DNA of 64,000 nucleotides from a virus. The stretch is from IMG/VR virus record IMGVR_UViG_3300006854_000001, positions 62,001 through 126,000 of that record; one strand, 5' to 3'. Under the pieces are notes generated by a model that did no database searches, was not told the origin of the DNA, and was given only the letters and a program-made list of their open reading frames with translations. Shown piece by piece: positions 1 through 8,632 of the stretch (position 1 is the stretch's first letter; every line of letters begins with the position of its first letter). Both the position numbers and the translations under genes were made by a program.

Positions 1-83
1 CAGGGATTGGAGGTATGCACGAAGATGCCGCCATAAGTGAGAGGCGCTTCGTTAGTGGGAAACGAGGTCGAGTAGCCCGCCAT
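1..83 (-). CDS. Partial fibre-region protein (N-terminus only)
   Basis: The minus strand starts with ATG at 83 and stays open to the window edge, giving MAGYSTSFPTNEAPLTYGG and a few more residues. It begins 10 nt after the stop of the gene ending at 94 and continues the same transcription direction. Too short to classify. Position at the end of the fibre operon suggests another adhesin or structural protein, which is inference only. Confidence 0.55.
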   Translation of the reverse strand, partial: MAGYSTSFPTNEAPLTYGGIFVHTSNP

Positions 84-93
84 GACCGATGGG

Positions 94-810
94 TTAGCTA
101 GTGGTGCCGGCGCCGAAGAAGAGCGCGGAAGAGAGCGGCAGGCCGTTGAGGATCGCGTTGAAGGTGATGTAGTTGTCGCCCGCTTCCGTCGCCGTGAAGG
201 TCGATGCCACAGCGGTGAGGGCGCTCGCGGCTTTTGACTCCGAGCGCATCAAATCATTGGCGAAGCCGAAGTTCCAGCCGGAGCCGCTATCGGTGAAACC
301 CGTGCCGGCGTTCGGGACGGCGGAGGCCGAGACGTTCATGGAGTAACCGTAGACGAGGAAGCCCGTGCGAATACCGACGGGCGTCGCCGTGCCGGAAGTG
401 ACGGCGTTGGCGCCGGTGCCAACCGCGGTCTGCAGCTGCCCGCTGTTGTTGCTGATGGGGAGCGAGGGATCGACGTTGCGCGCCAAATCAAACCAAATCG
501 CCGCAGCCGCAGTCTGCGTCGCGCCGAAGTTAAGTTGCGGGGCGAGCGTCGCGGCGGTGGTCGCGACGGCATACCAGAGCGTGCACGAGCTGTCGTCGCC
601 ACCTGGTGAGTCGATGTTGGTGCCGATCTGATGGTAGGTGTTGACGCCGTCGGAGATCGTGAGCGTCTGCTTGGTAGCAAAGGACTGAAAGGCCGGGATC
701 AAGATCAGATCGCCCACGAGCACGGAGCGCGAAGGCGCCGCGAGCGTCGTGCCGCCGAGCGCGATATTCGACGTTTGAGTCCGCGTACCGGTGAGGATCG
801 GGGTCGCCAT
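94..810 (-). CDS. Beta-rich putative fibre or receptor-binding protein
   Basis: The 238-residue product is rich in Ala, Thr, Ser, Gly and Asn with alternating hydrophobic residues and no membrane segment or cysteine cluster, a composition typical of beta-sandwich tail or spike adhesins. It follows the collagen-like fibre by 8 nt, so both probably share the transcript from the promoter at 3198-3234. The N-terminus MATPILTGTRTQ resembles adhesin-type modules with a concanavalin-like fold. I recognise no named family; role in host attachment is inferred from context. Confidence 0.7.
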   Translation of the reverse strand: MATPILTGTRTQTSNIALGGTTLAAPSRSVLVGDLILIPAFQSFATKQTLTISDGVNTYHQIGTNIDSPGGDDSSCTLWYAVATTAATLAPQLNFGATQTAAAAIWFDLARNVDPSLPISNNSGQLQTAVGTGANAVTSGTATPVGIRTGFLVYGYSMNVSASAVPNAGTGFTDSGSGWNFGFANDLMRSESKAASALTAVASTFTATEAGDNYITFNAILNGLPLSSALFFGAGTTS

Positions 811-818
811 GGGTCAGA

Positions 819-3104
819 TCACGCGAAGCCCGTGCCGCCCTGGCCCCAGTAATTGGTGCCGTCGTAGTAGAAGCTCGCGATGTTGACGGCGGAGGCGGTC
901 GTCACCCAGGTGGGTTGGGTGCCGTTCGACCACTTGACGGTAGCCGGCCACGTGCGCGTGAAGCCGCCCGTGCCTTCCAACATGCGCACCTGCACGTGGC
1001 GGGAGTTTGCCGGCGCCGTGAAGGTAAAGGTGACGTTGCCCGTCATCGTCACCTTTTGATTGGGTCCGGTCGTGAAATCGATCGTCAGCGAGGTGCCGCT
1101 GTTGCCCGCGTTGACTTCGTTGACGATGGGATTGCTGCCTTGAAAACCTTGCGATCCCTGGAAGCCCTGAGCACCTTGGGCGCCCGTCGCGCCTTGTGCC
1201 CCCTGCGATCCAGTGGTGCCCGTCGCGCCTTGAGCGCCTTGAGATCCCGTCGTGCCGGTAGCTCCCTGCGCGCCCTGAGAACCAGTGTTCCCCGTCGCGC
1301 CCTGGAAACCCTGCGCTCCGGTCGTGCCCGTTGCCCCTTGAAAGCCTTGCGCTCCGGTCGTGCCGGTCGCGCCCTGAGCACCTTGGCTCCCTGCACCGGT
1401 CGCGCCTTGAAACCCCTGCGCGCCCGTCGTCCCTGTGGCGCCCTGGAATCCCTGAGCGCCGGTTGTCCCCGTCGCCCCTTGAAAGCCCTGCGCGCCCGAT
1501 CCCGTCGCACCCTGGAAACCTTGCGCGCCCGTCGTCCCTGTGGCGCCTTGCGCGCCCTGCGATCCCGCGCCGGTTGCGCCTTGCGCGCCCTGGGCGCCAG
1601 TCGTCCCCGTCGCGCCTTGCGCGCCCTGAGCGCCCGTGGTGCCGGTCGCGCCCTGCGCACCCTGGCTACCTGCACCCGTTGCGCCCTGAAAGCCCTGCGC
1701 ACCGGTCGTCCCCGTAGCGCCCTGGAAACCCTGAGCGCCCGTCGTACCGGTCGCACCTTGTGCCCCCTGGCTACCCGCTCCGGTCGCGCCCTGGAAGCCC
1801 TGGGCGCCCGTTGCCCCCGTCGCACCTTGGAATCCCTGCGATCCAGTGGTGCCCGTCGCGCCCTGCGCGCCTTGGCTGCCCGCGCCCGTTGCGCCCTGGA
1901 AACCCTGAGCACCCGTCGCGCCCGTCGCACCTTGAAAGCCTTGGGCGCCCGATCCGGTCGCACCCTGGAAACCTTGCGCGCCCGTCGTACCGGTCGCGCC
2001 CTGCGCTCCTTGGGACCCCTGCGCACCGGTTGCACCCTGGAACCCCTGTGCGCCCTGAGCGCCAGTCGTCCCCGTCGCACCTTGGAACCCCTGCGCGCCC
2101 GTCGTGCCGGTTGCGCCCTGGAACCCTTGAGCGCCGGTCGTGCCCGTCGCGCCTTGGGCGCCTTGCGATCCGGATCCCGTGGCACCCTGGAAACCTTGCG
2201 CGCCCGTCGTACCGGTCGCACCCTGCGCGCCCTGCGATCCCGCTCCCGTTGCGCCCTGCGCGCCCTGGAAACCCTGCGTCCCCGTCGCACCTTGGGCGCC
2301 CTGAGCGCCGCCGCCAGCGCCCTGCGCGCCCGTCGATCCCTGCGCGCCCTGGAAGCCGCCGCCTTGAAAGCCCTGCGCCCCCTGGAAGCCCTGCGCTCCG
2401 GTCGCACCTTGGGCGCCCTGCGATCCCGCTCCCGTCGCGCCCTGCGCGCCGGCTCCCCCTTGGAACCCCTGCGCGCCCTGTAGTCCCTGGAAACCCTGCG
2501 CGCCCGTCGATCCCTGCGCGCCCGCGCCGCCTTGAAAGCCTTGCGCGCCCGCCGTGCCCTGAAAGCCTTGCGCTCCTTGGGCGCCTTGCGCGCCCGCGCT
2601 GCCCTGCGCGCCTTGCACGCCGGTCGATCCCTGAGCGCCTTGCGCGCCCGATCCCGTCGCGCCCTGTGCGCCGGCGCCACCCTGAAAGCCCTGCGTACCC
2701 GTGGCGCCTTGCGCGCCCTGGAAGCCGCCGCCTTGGAAGCCCTGCGCGCCCTGAAACCCTTGCACGCCCGTACTACCCTGGGCGCCCTGAGCCCCGCCAC
2801 CGGACCCCTGAAATCCTTGGGATCCCTGCGGTCCCTGTGCGCCCTGCGCCCCCTGGGCACCCATGCTGCCGCCCGTCGCTGGCACCCAGCGGCCCGGCCC
2901 AGCAATGGGCGCGATCACGAGCGGGGGGTTGGATGGCGCGGTCGAATCGCGGTGGAGCTCGTAATGCTCGTGCTCACCCGCGACGTAGCAAAAGCAGCCG
3001 TCGTCGAGCAGCTGAGTATTGATGTTTTCGAGGGAGTCGCTGCCACCGAGCAACATCGAGACGGAGCCGATGTTGCGGCTGGCGAGACTGGATCGATCGG
3101 CCAT
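819..3104 (-). CDS. Collagen-like fibre protein
   Basis: 761 residues in three parts. An N-terminal head of about 78 residues ([20 protein letters not shown] start). A central stretch of nearly 580 residues made of Gly-X-Y triplets, mostly [12 protein letters not shown] and GSQ, almost without proline. A C-terminal domain of about 100 residues ([20 protein letters not shown]...[15 protein letters not shown]...[11 protein letters not shown]), a pattern well known at the tips of phage fibres. The triplets should trimerise into a collagen triple helix. ATG is preceded by GAGGAG at about 13 nt. The gene is first behind the late-type promoter at 3198-3234, and two glycosyltransferase genes lie upstream on the same strand. 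Confidence 0.92.
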   Translation of the reverse strand: MADRSSLASRNIGSVSMLLGGSDSLENINTQLLDDGCFCYVAGEHEHYELHRDSTAPSNPPLVIAPIAGPGRWVPATGGSMGAQGAQGAQGPQGSQGFQGSGGGAQGAQGSTGVQGFQGAQGFQGGGFQGAQGATGTQGFQGGAGAQGATGSGAQGAQGSTGVQGAQGSAGAQGAQGAQGFQGTAGAQGFQGGAGAQGSTGAQGFQGLQGAQGFQGGAGAQGATGAGSQGAQGATGAQGFQGAQGFQGGGFQGAQGSTGAQGAGGGAQGAQGATGTQGFQGAQGATGAGSQGAQGATGTTGAQGFQGATGSGSQGAQGATGTTGAQGFQGATGTTGAQGFQGATGTTGAQGAQGFQGATGAQGSQGAQGATGTTGAQGFQGATGSGAQGFQGATGATGAQGFQGATGAGSQGAQGATGTTGSQGFQGATGATGAQGFQGATGAGSQGAQGATGTTGAQGFQGATGTTGAQGFQGATGAGSQGAQGATGTTGAQGAQGATGTTGAQGAQGATGAGSQGAQGATGTTGAQGFQGATGSGAQGFQGATGTTGAQGFQGATGTTGAQGFQGATGAGSQGAQGATGTTGAQGFQGATGTTGAQGFQGATGNTGSQGAQGATGTTGSQGAQGATGTTGSQGAQGATGAQGAQGFQGSQGFQGSNPIVNEVNAGNSGTSLTIDFTTGPNQKVTMTGNVTFTFTAPANSRHVQVRMLEGTGGFTRTWPATVKWSNGTQPTWVTTASAVNIASFYYDGTNYWGQGGTGFA
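1137..2868 (-). repeat. Degenerate tandem repeat encoding Gly-X-Y triplets
   Basis: The collagen part of the fibre gene is a GC-rich imperfect tandem repeat with 9-nt periodicity and longer units of roughly 24-36 nt built from GGxGCxCAG and GGxTTyCAG blocks. Such sequence is prone to slippage and length variation. Because the period is a multiple of three, several long antisense frames stay open; they are arginine-rich artefacts. Confidence 0.9.
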
Positions 3105-3197
3105 GGGCGGAAGGGGCTCCTCAGCCGCGGATACACCGCAGCCCGAGCTCGACCGTCCTGATTCGAGCAGTCGCCCGAATACCGATAGAGTGGGGAA

Positions 3198-3234
3198 AGC
3201 CTATCCCGATGGGGGAGCGGGCTGCAACTTTTTG
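3198..3234 (-). promoter_or_regulatory. Late-type promoter, copy 1 (minus strand)
   Basis: Read on the minus strand: CAAAAAGTTG, with TTGCAG as -35 (3227-3222), an 18-nt spacer, and TAGGCT as -10 (3203-3198). The same arrangement, AAAAGTTG plus TAGGCT followed by a C-rich start region, occurs on the plus strand at 47265-47299 and 57943-57977. Transcription would start near 3190, giving an 85-nt leader to the fibre gene. The leader contains an ATTCG/CGAAT hairpin. Confidence 0.72.
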
Positions 3235-3237
3235 AGG

Positions 3238-3957
3238 CTAGATCGCGCTCCTTGCAAATCGCGGCGAAGAATCCCATCCCCGAAATCGGCGCCCTTCAGC
3301 CATCGCCGCGCTTCCGGTGCTCCCGCTTCCCGCGTAGGGATCTACGACTAATCCTCCTGGCCTGGAGTAGCTGCGAATCAGGTATCGCAGCAATGGCTCC
3401 GGCTTCTGCTGAGGATGCACCCTCGATTTGCTGCTGGTCCCGACGCTGGCGAATTCCAGGACACTCGTCGGAAACCGATCGGTCGCACCGGCCCGGCTGT
3501 CATTCACCCGCGTCTGACGACCATAATTTTCACCGTGATGCGCTCGGCGGGCGGCATGGATGGGAGAGGCGCCTTGCAACATCTGCGGAATGTAGCAGCC
3601 CGGTCGTCGAGAAAATACCAAAATGAATTCGTGCGCGCGCAGGGGCTGGCGCTTGGCATTAAGGTGTCCGGTGGCGAGGCTCTTGGACCAGATCAGATCA
3701 TGTCGAAAGTACTTATCCTGAGAGGACTGGAGCGCCGCCGCAAAACGCAGAGACGACGCCATGAAAATGGCGATGCCGTCATCGGGCAGAGCGGTCCAAA
3801 CTGCTGGCCATAGCTCGGTCAGATCGGGGGCAACATCAAATTCCGCTCGGGTCTCTCCCGATGGCAGATCGGATAAGATCAACGACGCGCTCCCCGGCGG
3901 CAGGCTGCTGAGACCGACGATCCCGTCACCCAGCTCGATCAACGGCAGGTCACTCAT
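3238..3957 (-). CDS. DNA amino-methyltransferase, beta class (N6-adenine or N4-cytosine)
   Basis: 239 residues from ATG 3957, chosen over an upstream ATG at 4020 because MSDLPLIELGDG is the usual start of this family and the longer form would overlap the preceding gene. The catalytic motif IV region is SDLPSGE (about residues 29-35), a variant of the D/N/S-PP-Y/F motif seen in phage methylases. The SAM-binding motif VVDPYAGSGSTG lies near residue 212, after motif IV, which fits the beta order. HPQQKPEPLL is the usual motif X region. No endonuclease gene is adjacent, so protection of viral DNA is more likely than a restriction system. Target sequence unknown. Confidence 0.85.
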   Translation of the reverse strand: MSDLPLIELGDGIVGLSSLPPGSASLILSDLPSGETRAEFDVAPDLTELWPAVWTALPDDGIAIFMASSLRFAAALQSSQDKYFRHDLIWSKSLATGHLNAKRQPLRAHEFILVFSRRPGCYIPQMLQGASPIHAARRAHHGENYGRQTRVNDSRAGATDRFPTSVLEFASVGTSSKSRVHPQQKPEPLLRYLIRSYSRPGGLVVDPYAGSGSTGSAAMAEGRRFRGWDSSPRFARSAI

Positions 3958-3988
3958 GCAGTAGAGATCTCGGCATTCCCCAGATTCG

Positions 3989-4258
3989 TTAGTTCCCCGC
4001 GCGCCACTGCGAGCGGGCAAAGATCGCCTTCAGCATCCCCGTCGCCCTCTCGTGCCGCATCATCTTCAGCGCCGTTTCGCTGATCACGCTGAGGCCATTC
4101 ATGGGCGACAGCTGACGGTCCCGATGAAGGGCTTCCGCCGCCACGCCGATGAAGGCCGTCAGGATCTCGGTCGAGTCGTGGCCATCCAGAATGCCGCTCG
4201 ATTGCAGCTTGACGATGAGGCGCTCGGCGGCTTTTCCTACTTCAGTTTTTGCTGGCAT
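3989..4258 (-). CDS. Unknown small helical protein
   Basis: 89 residues, start MPAKTEVGKAAERLIVKLQS, predicted mostly helical, with no cysteine or membrane segment. It lies 2 nt after the glycosyltransferase-methyltransferase gene and 31 nt before the methyltransferase in the same minus-strand transcript. No family recognised. Confidence 0.6.
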   Translation of the reverse strand: MPAKTEVGKAAERLIVKLQSSGILDGHDSTEILTAFIGVAAEALHRDRQLSPMNGLSVISETALKMMRHERATGMLKAIFARSQWRAGN

Positions 4259-4260
4259 GT

Positions 4261-5670
4261 TCAGATCTCCACGATCCCCATCGGCTCGTAGCCTTCCTTC
4301 AACGCCACGAGATGTGCCTCCACGTAGGGGATCGCGTGCTCCTGATGGAAATCGTCCGGGTAGTAGGTGCGGAGGCGAATCGCCTGGAAGCGCGCCCGGA
4401 GGCCCTTCAGGTAGCGGGCGTGCGAGCCCTTCGTGTAATACCAGAATGAGTTTTCGTTCCAGAAGGAGACGTGGGTCGGGTCTTGGAAAGCGCCGCGACC
4501 TGCGCTCGCTACCCAGTGAAACTCGCCGCCGTCGCGCGCGACGACCGTCTCTTCGATGGGCGTCCGAATCATGGGACCCGTGGTCGACGGCACACGGATG
4601 AGGAGGAAGCCGCCCGGGGCGAGCACGCGGTAGGCTTCGTTCATGGTGTGGATGGGATCTTTGAGGTGCTCGATGGCGTCGTGCGCGCGGATCACGCCGA
4701 CGGAGTTGTCTTCGAGCGGCCAGCGCTGATCGAGGTCGTGACCGAGAGAGAGGTCGAGCGGTTGGTAGCCGGGGGCGGTGTCGATGGCACCGCAGAGATC
4801 GATCTTCGTCAAATAGTAGCCATCCGCCGTCAATGTGTCGCGAGCAAACTTCTCCGCGAGCGCGGTGATGTTTTGGTCGTACACGTCCTGGGTCAGGCGC
4901 TGAATGAGCGCGTTGTCTCTCGCGACGGTGTTACCGTTGTGGACGCGGTAAAAATACAAACACTCAGGGATGTGTTTGAAGCGGAGACCCGCGAGGAACA
5001 TCCGCACGATGAGCTCGTGGTCGTCGATGACGGGCAGGTCCGCGTTGTGGCCGCCGACCTTCCAGTACGCGTCCTTGCGCCAGGCGCGGAGGTGGTTCGG
5101 GGACCACTCGACGCGGCGGAGATTTTGCGGCGTCGCCGGGGGCTGCACGTGCGCACGGAGCTCGTGACCCTGGAAGGTGACGGGGTACGTTTTCCAGCCG
5201 TACTCGGAGGAGTAGGTGTTCGGGATCCAGCGCGCGTTTTTATGCGCCTCCCGGTGCGCATCAAGCAGCGCCTTCGGCGCGGCTGGATCTCTGCCGAGTA
5301 TTGCCAGATCGATCGGGTAGTCCACCTTAAACTCCGCCGTGTCCGAGTAGGCGAAGTCAGCGTGCGCGAGGGCAGCGATCGTTTTCTCGAGCGCCGTCTC
5401 GTGCAGCAAGTCGTCGTGATCGAGCTCGAGGAGAAAGTCGCCTATGGCGAGCTCGCAGCAGTGGCGTTTGATGGCACCGATGCCTTCGCACGTCGTGTCG
5501 ACATATACCTTGACGCGCGGATCGCTACGGATCTCACCCGGCAGCTTGCCGCCGTGGTTTTCGAGCACAACCCACTCGAAGTCCTGCACCGTCTGCGTTT
5601 TCAGCGTCTCCCAGGCCGCTTCGATGTAGGGGTTTCCGGATGCCGTGAGCGGCGTGAAGACGCTAATCAT
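4261..5670 (-). CDS. Family-2 glycosyltransferase fused to a SAM-dependent methyltransferase
   Basis: 469 residues. Residues 1 to about 250 form a GT-A glycosyltransferase: start MISVFTPLTASGNPY, nucleotide and metal site LELDHDDLLH with the DHDD acids near 84-87. From about 285 to the end is a type-11 methyltransferase half with GYQPLDLSLG, RAHDAIEHLKDP and YRVLAPGGFLLIRVP; the classical glycine-rich motif I is poor, so cofactor binding may be altered. The product would add and perhaps methylate a sugar. It sits between another glycosyltransferase and the fibre genes, which suggests decoration of the fibre or of a host surface glycan (inference). Confidence 0.85.
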   Translation of the reverse strand: MISVFTPLTASGNPYIEAAWETLKTQTVQDFEWVVLENHGGKLPGEIRSDPRVKVYVDTTCEGIGAIKRHCCELAIGDFLLELDHDDLLHETALEKTIAALAHADFAYSDTAEFKVDYPIDLAILGRDPAAPKALLDAHREAHKNARWIPNTYSSEYGWKTYPVTFQGHELRAHVQPPATPQNLRRVEWSPNHLRAWRKDAYWKVGGHNADLPVIDDHELIVRMFLAGLRFKHIPECLYFYRVHNGNTVARDNALIQRLTQDVYDQNITALAEKFARDTLTADGYYLTKIDLCGAIDTAPGYQPLDLSLGHDLDQRWPLEDNSVGVIRAHDAIEHLKDPIHTMNEAYRVLAPGGFLLIRVPSTTGPMIRTPIEETVVARDGGEFHWVASAGRGAFQDPTHVSFWNENSFWYYTKGSHARYLKGLRARFQAIRLRTYYPDDFHQEHAIPYVEAHLVALKEGYEPMGIVEI

Positions 5671-5688
5671 GGCCCGGGAGCCTACCGA

Positions 5689-6507
5689 CTACGGATGCGT
5701 TTGAATAGTGGGAATGAAGCGCTTCTGCCCGACGACTCGATATTCGGTCGGAGCCTTGTCGCCGGTCACGATTTCGAGATCGACTTCGCCTGATTTCGTC
5801 ACCGGGAACTCAAGCGCGCCCGCGCGCTGCTGGGCCGACAAGCAGGCTTGCCGCGACTGTTCCCAAGTGTGCCGGGCTCCTGCGTACGAGCGGCGGTAGA
5901 GGTAGTGGTAGATCGATAGGGCACGGAGGCTCGCGCCATTCGCGCGCATGCGGGCGCACCAGTCGAGATCTTCCGTCGGGACCGCTCGGTAGGGGAGGGC
6001 CGTTTCTGACCAGCCGCTGATCGTGCCGCCGGTAAGCCAAGAGGCTGGATTGAGATCGGCCTCGATGCGACCCGTGAGCAGCAGCTGCGGCTTCGGATCT
6101 GAGATGTCGTCTCCGAGCGAGACGAAGTGGCGCTGCTTGCCGAAGGCATCGGCCGAGCGCGCGAGCCCCGCGATCTCGTCGAGGTAGCCCGGGCCATACC
6201 AGTCGTCGTCATCCATCGTCGCAAAGAAGCCGCCGCCGTGACGCTTGATGAATTCGAGGGCTTCGTTCTTGGCGTGGGAGATGTGGGGCGCGGAGGTAAT
6301 CCAGTGCGCGTTACCTAGTGACAATGCGCCCGCGTTCCCCGCGCGGCCGTTGCCCACCACGATGAGTCTCTTCCCAGGGAAGCGCTGGCGGGAGAAGTTC
6401 CCGAGCACGCGCTCCCAGTGCTCGGGCCGACTGAATGGCACCACGACCCAGATCTTGTCGACCTGAGGCGGGAGCGGGGCGGGGCAGGGCTTGAGGAGCG
6501 GCATCAA
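5689..6507 (-). CDS. Family-2-like glycosyltransferase
   Basis: 272 residues. The N-terminal half has the GT-A pattern: IWVVVPFSRPEHWERVLGNF, then RLIVVGNGRAGNAG and FFATMDDDDWYGPGYL with the DDDD metal-binding cluster near residues 99-102. The C-terminal part carries W/Y-rich acceptor-side sequence. It precedes the GT-methyltransferase fusion by 18 nt in the same operon. Donor and acceptor unknown. Confidence 0.82.
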   Translation of the reverse strand: MMPLLKPCPAPLPPQVDKIWVVVPFSRPEHWERVLGNFSRQRFPGKRLIVVGNGRAGNAGALSLGNAHWITSAPHISHAKNEALEFIKRHGGGFFATMDDDDWYGPGYLDEIAGLARSADAFGKQRHFVSLGDDISDPKPQLLLTGRIEADLNPASWLTGGTISGWSETALPYRAVPTEDLDWCARMRANGASLRALSIYHYLYRRSYAGARHTWEQSRQACLSAQQRAGALEFPVTKSGEVDLEIVTGDKAPTEYRVVGQKRFIPTIQTHP

Positions 6508-6713
6508 TGGAGCGCGCGTTGAGCGCGCACTTCACGCTCGGCTTCGGCGTAGCACTGCGGGCAATGCAAATGTTGGCAGATCACGCAGGCGCGCGGCTCG
6601 TGACCCTTGGCATCGACCATCGCCACCTCGAATGCATGCAACCCCGATTCTCCACACAATCGGCAGAGGTGACCGAAGCGCCCCGTCTCCCAATCATGGG
6701 CGCACTTCGTCAC
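6504..6713 (-). CDS. Small zinc-ribbon-like protein
   Basis: 69 residues with a CAH...HLCRLCGESGLH segment and ACVICQHLHCPQCYAEAERE, that is four cysteine pairs typical of two zinc knuckles. Overlaps both neighbours by 4 nt, so translation is probably coupled. No specific function. Confidence 0.7.
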   Translation of the reverse strand: MTKCAHDWETGRFGHLCRLCGESGLHAFEVAMVDAKGHEPRACVICQHLHCPQCYAEAEREVRAQRALH

Positions 6714-7543
6714 GGCGTACCGGTCATCACCAAGATCGACGTGAAGGGGTTCGGTTGGTTCTGGCCGTTTCCGGTACCGAAGGTGTTCGAGAAGGCCAGA
6801 TCGCCCGGATCGGCGGTCGTGAAATCCCAGGCGGGGGGCGATCCTTCGCCGGGCGGGATCTTGTAGGCGAGGATGCTCATCTCATCCCCGTCGGCGTCGC
6901 AGCTGAAGGTGAGCCAGGAGGGGCCACCGTTGTTCGGTTGGGACGAGTTGACGTACACGCCTTGCTGCCAGGTGCCATCCGCACCCGAGGGCGTGAGCGG
7001 CTGCACCCAAACCGGATCGAGCGTCGGCTGGAGCTGCTCGCCGGTCAGGTGAATGATGCCCGGAAGACCGAGCGCGGGCTCGGCCTGCTCGAAGGCGACG
7101 GTGCGCGTTGACCCGGGGAGGAAGTAGCGCTGGTTCAGCGCGCTCGGAGTGTTCGACTGGGGCTGACCGAGGCCGCTCGTCGTGAGGTGGTAGCTCGAGT
7201 AGTTTTGCGTCGGCGTCACCTGGCCTTCGGCTTGACCCGCGCGATAGTCGCGCACGTTTCGCATGCGCCAGAGGATCTGGTAGCGGTAGAGGGCGTTCAC
7301 GTCGTAGCCGGCGATGGTCTGCGGGATCCAGATCGTGACGCGCGATCCCATCGGCACGGTGATGCCGCCGAGCAGGTTCGGGTCGTAGCCGGTGACGCCT
7401 TTTTCGGCGTACAGATCGAGCACGCCCGGGAACGCAATCGGCCGCGTCCCGTCTTTCCCCTGATAAACGCGCTCGAAGTTCGGGAAAGGCCGGAGGAAGC
7501 GGCACATCGAGACCTGGGGGTCAAACAGAACGACTTCGCTCAT
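6710..7543 (-). CDS. Beta-rich putative virion protein
   Basis: 277 residues without membrane segments. Alternating hydrophobic sequence with many Pro, Gly, Asn and Thr, e.g. ITVPMGSRVTIWIPQTIAGY, suggests a beta-sandwich structural protein. It carries TTSGLGQPQSN, an instance of the GLG motif shared by the late proteins of the right arm. General style is close to the candidate capsid proteins at 60-63 kb, so it may be a minor capsid or vertex protein (inference). Leader AAAAGAAAG is A-rich. Confidence 0.65.
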   Translation of the reverse strand: MSEVVLFDPQVSMCRFLRPFPNFERVYQGKDGTRPIAFPGVLDLYAEKGVTGYDPNLLGGITVPMGSRVTIWIPQTIAGYDVNALYRYQILWRMRNVRDYRAGQAEGQVTPTQNYSSYHLTTSGLGQPQSNTPSALNQRYFLPGSTRTVAFEQAEPALGLPGIIHLTGEQLQPTLDPVWVQPLTPSGADGTWQQGVYVNSSQPNNGGPSWLTFSCDADGDEMSILAYKIPPGEGSPPAWDFTTADPGDLAFSNTFGTGNGQNQPNPFTSILVMTGTP

Positions 7544-7573
7544 GGCTACTTTCTTTTCAATCGGGGCGCGAGA

Positions 7574-7882
7574 TCAGAGGCTCGACTGCACGGTCGTCTT
7601 CCGCCATTGCTTGCCGTCCCATTGGTACAGCGTCGATTCTTGGCGGATGCCGGAGGCGTAGTTCGTGAAGGACATGTTGTAGCCGAGGGCGTCCCAGTTG
7701 GATAGGTACTTCATCGGCGCCCAGCGGTACGAGCGCTGCCCCGTCTTGTTGTTGATCGTCTCGACCAGGGGCAGGTACCACGCGCTCGTCAGCACGTTGG
7801 CGTCCAGCATTGAGCCGAGTCCTTTGAGGCCACGCCCGAAGCGCGAGGGGGCAAGCGGCCGAACCATTTTCGAGTAGCTCAT
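7574..7882 (-). CDS. Small putative virion protein with GLG motif
   Basis: 102 residues from ATG 7882, chosen because GAAAGGA lies 6 nt upstream; a longer in-frame start would overlap the upstream gene with arginine-rich shadow sequence. Residues 17-24 read RGLKGLGS, the motif common to late proteins. The rest is aromatic and soluble (SNWDALGYNMSFTNYASG). Neighbours are membrane and beta-rich structural proteins, so a virion role is likely. Confidence 0.65.
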   Translation of the reverse strand: MSYSKMVRPLAPSRFGRGLKGLGSMLDANVLTSAWYLPLVETINNKTGQRSYRWAPMKYLSNWDALGYNMSFTNYASGIRQESTLYQWDGKQWRKTTVQSSL

Positions 7883-7893
7883 GGGGGATCCTT

Positions 7894-8322
7894 TCAATCG
7901 TCGCGAGCTTGCTGGGCGCGGTAGCCGAGGTAGCCGGCGAGTCCCAGCCCGAGTACGGTCATGACGGTGGTTTTGACGGCTTCCTTGCGATCGTCGGCGA
8001 AGCCCGAGCGCCACAGGGAGTTGGCACGGTAGGCGTTCGAGAGGGCGCCGGCGAGAAAGAGTCCGGAGCCCGCGCCCCAGGCCCCGCCGACCAGGGCGCC
8101 CGTGCCCACACCGACGCCAACCAGCAGCACGGCCGCGCCGGCGCGGCGCGAGGCTTTGGGGTCCGGGGCGGGAGCCGGAGCGGGGAGCTGCTGCTGGGTC
8201 TGCGGGGAGACCATCGGCTGAGGCATCGGCATGGGGGACGGAGCCGGAGCGGGCTCGGCAGGCGCGTCATCGCCAAAGCCCGGGTACATCGGGCGGGGGC
8301 GGTTTTCCGGATCGAACTCCAT
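7894..8322 (-). CDS. Proline-rich protein with two membrane segments
   Basis: 142 residues. The first 55 are a Pro/Ala/Gln-rich linker (APAPSPMPMPQPM). Two hydrophobic Gly/Ala-rich helices follow, about residues 61-95 (AAVLLVGVGVGTGALVGGAW) and 115-133 (TVMTVLGLGLAGYLGY), with a charged tail. It resembles the membrane-anchored late proteins at 47-64 kb and probably belongs to the same virion membrane class. Confidence 0.65.
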   Translation of the reverse strand: MEFDPENRPRPMYPGFGDDAPAEPAPAPSPMPMPQPMVSPQTQQQLPAPAPAPDPKASRRAGAAVLLVGVGVGTGALVGGAWGAGSGLFLAGALSNAYRANSLWRSGFADDRKEAVKTTVMTVLGLGLAGYLGYRAQQARDD

Positions 8323-8378
8323 GCCCGGGAGAGGATACCCGGGAGGCAGGAGAAACGAAAGTTTTGGGGGCGATGCCC

Positions 8379-8621
8379 CTAGAACTCTAGCTTCTTCACG
8401 AGCGGAGCGAGGGTCGCGCGCACGTTACCGGCTTCGAGCACCTCAGCGGGCTCGACCATGATGTGCTGCAAGCTCGTGATGTTTGGGCGACCGGGGGCGC
8501 TGTAGCGCCCGGCGTAGATGTCGGTTTGCATGTCAGGGAGCAGGGCCGCTATCGCCAGCAGCCGGTCTTCTGCAGTCCATGCGGCGGAGAGACCCTGTTT
8601 GATGCGTTCGGGGGTGAGCAT
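8379..8621 (-). CDS. Unknown small protein
   Basis: 80 residues from ATG 8621, selected because AAAGG sits 7 nt upstream; an earlier ATG at 8636 lacks a site. Sequence MLTPERIKQGLSAAW...DMQTDIYAGRYS is soluble and helical at its start. It directly follows the lysozyme-like gene. No family recognised. Confidence 0.55.
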   Translation of the reverse strand: MLTPERIKQGLSAAWTAEDRLLAIAALLPDMQTDIYAGRYSAPGRPNITSLQHIMVEPAEVLEAGNVRATLAPLVKKLEF

Positions 8622-8632
8622 GGTCGTACCTT

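Noticed and set aside
1137-2868. Repeats resembling a CRISPR array
   Set aside because: Units are imperfect, have no unique spacers of constant length, and lie fully inside a coding frame of G-X-Y triplets.
915-3161. Long open frames on the plus strand opposite the collagen-like gene, with Arg/Ala/Leu-rich products
   Set aside because: They result from the 9-nt repeat and high GC on the complementary strand; composition is extreme, no start sites or domains, and the minus-strand collagen frame explains the sequence.
5679-5684. TAGGCT on the minus strand upstream of the gene ending at 4261
   Set aside because: No AAAAGTTG or acceptable -35 at 17-18 nt and it lies only 9 nt before the ATG.
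4471-5793. 440-codon plus-strand frame opposite the glycosyltransferase-methyltransferase
   Set aside because: Val/Arg/Asp-rich shadow without motifs, whereas the minus strand has clear GT-A and methyltransferase motifs.
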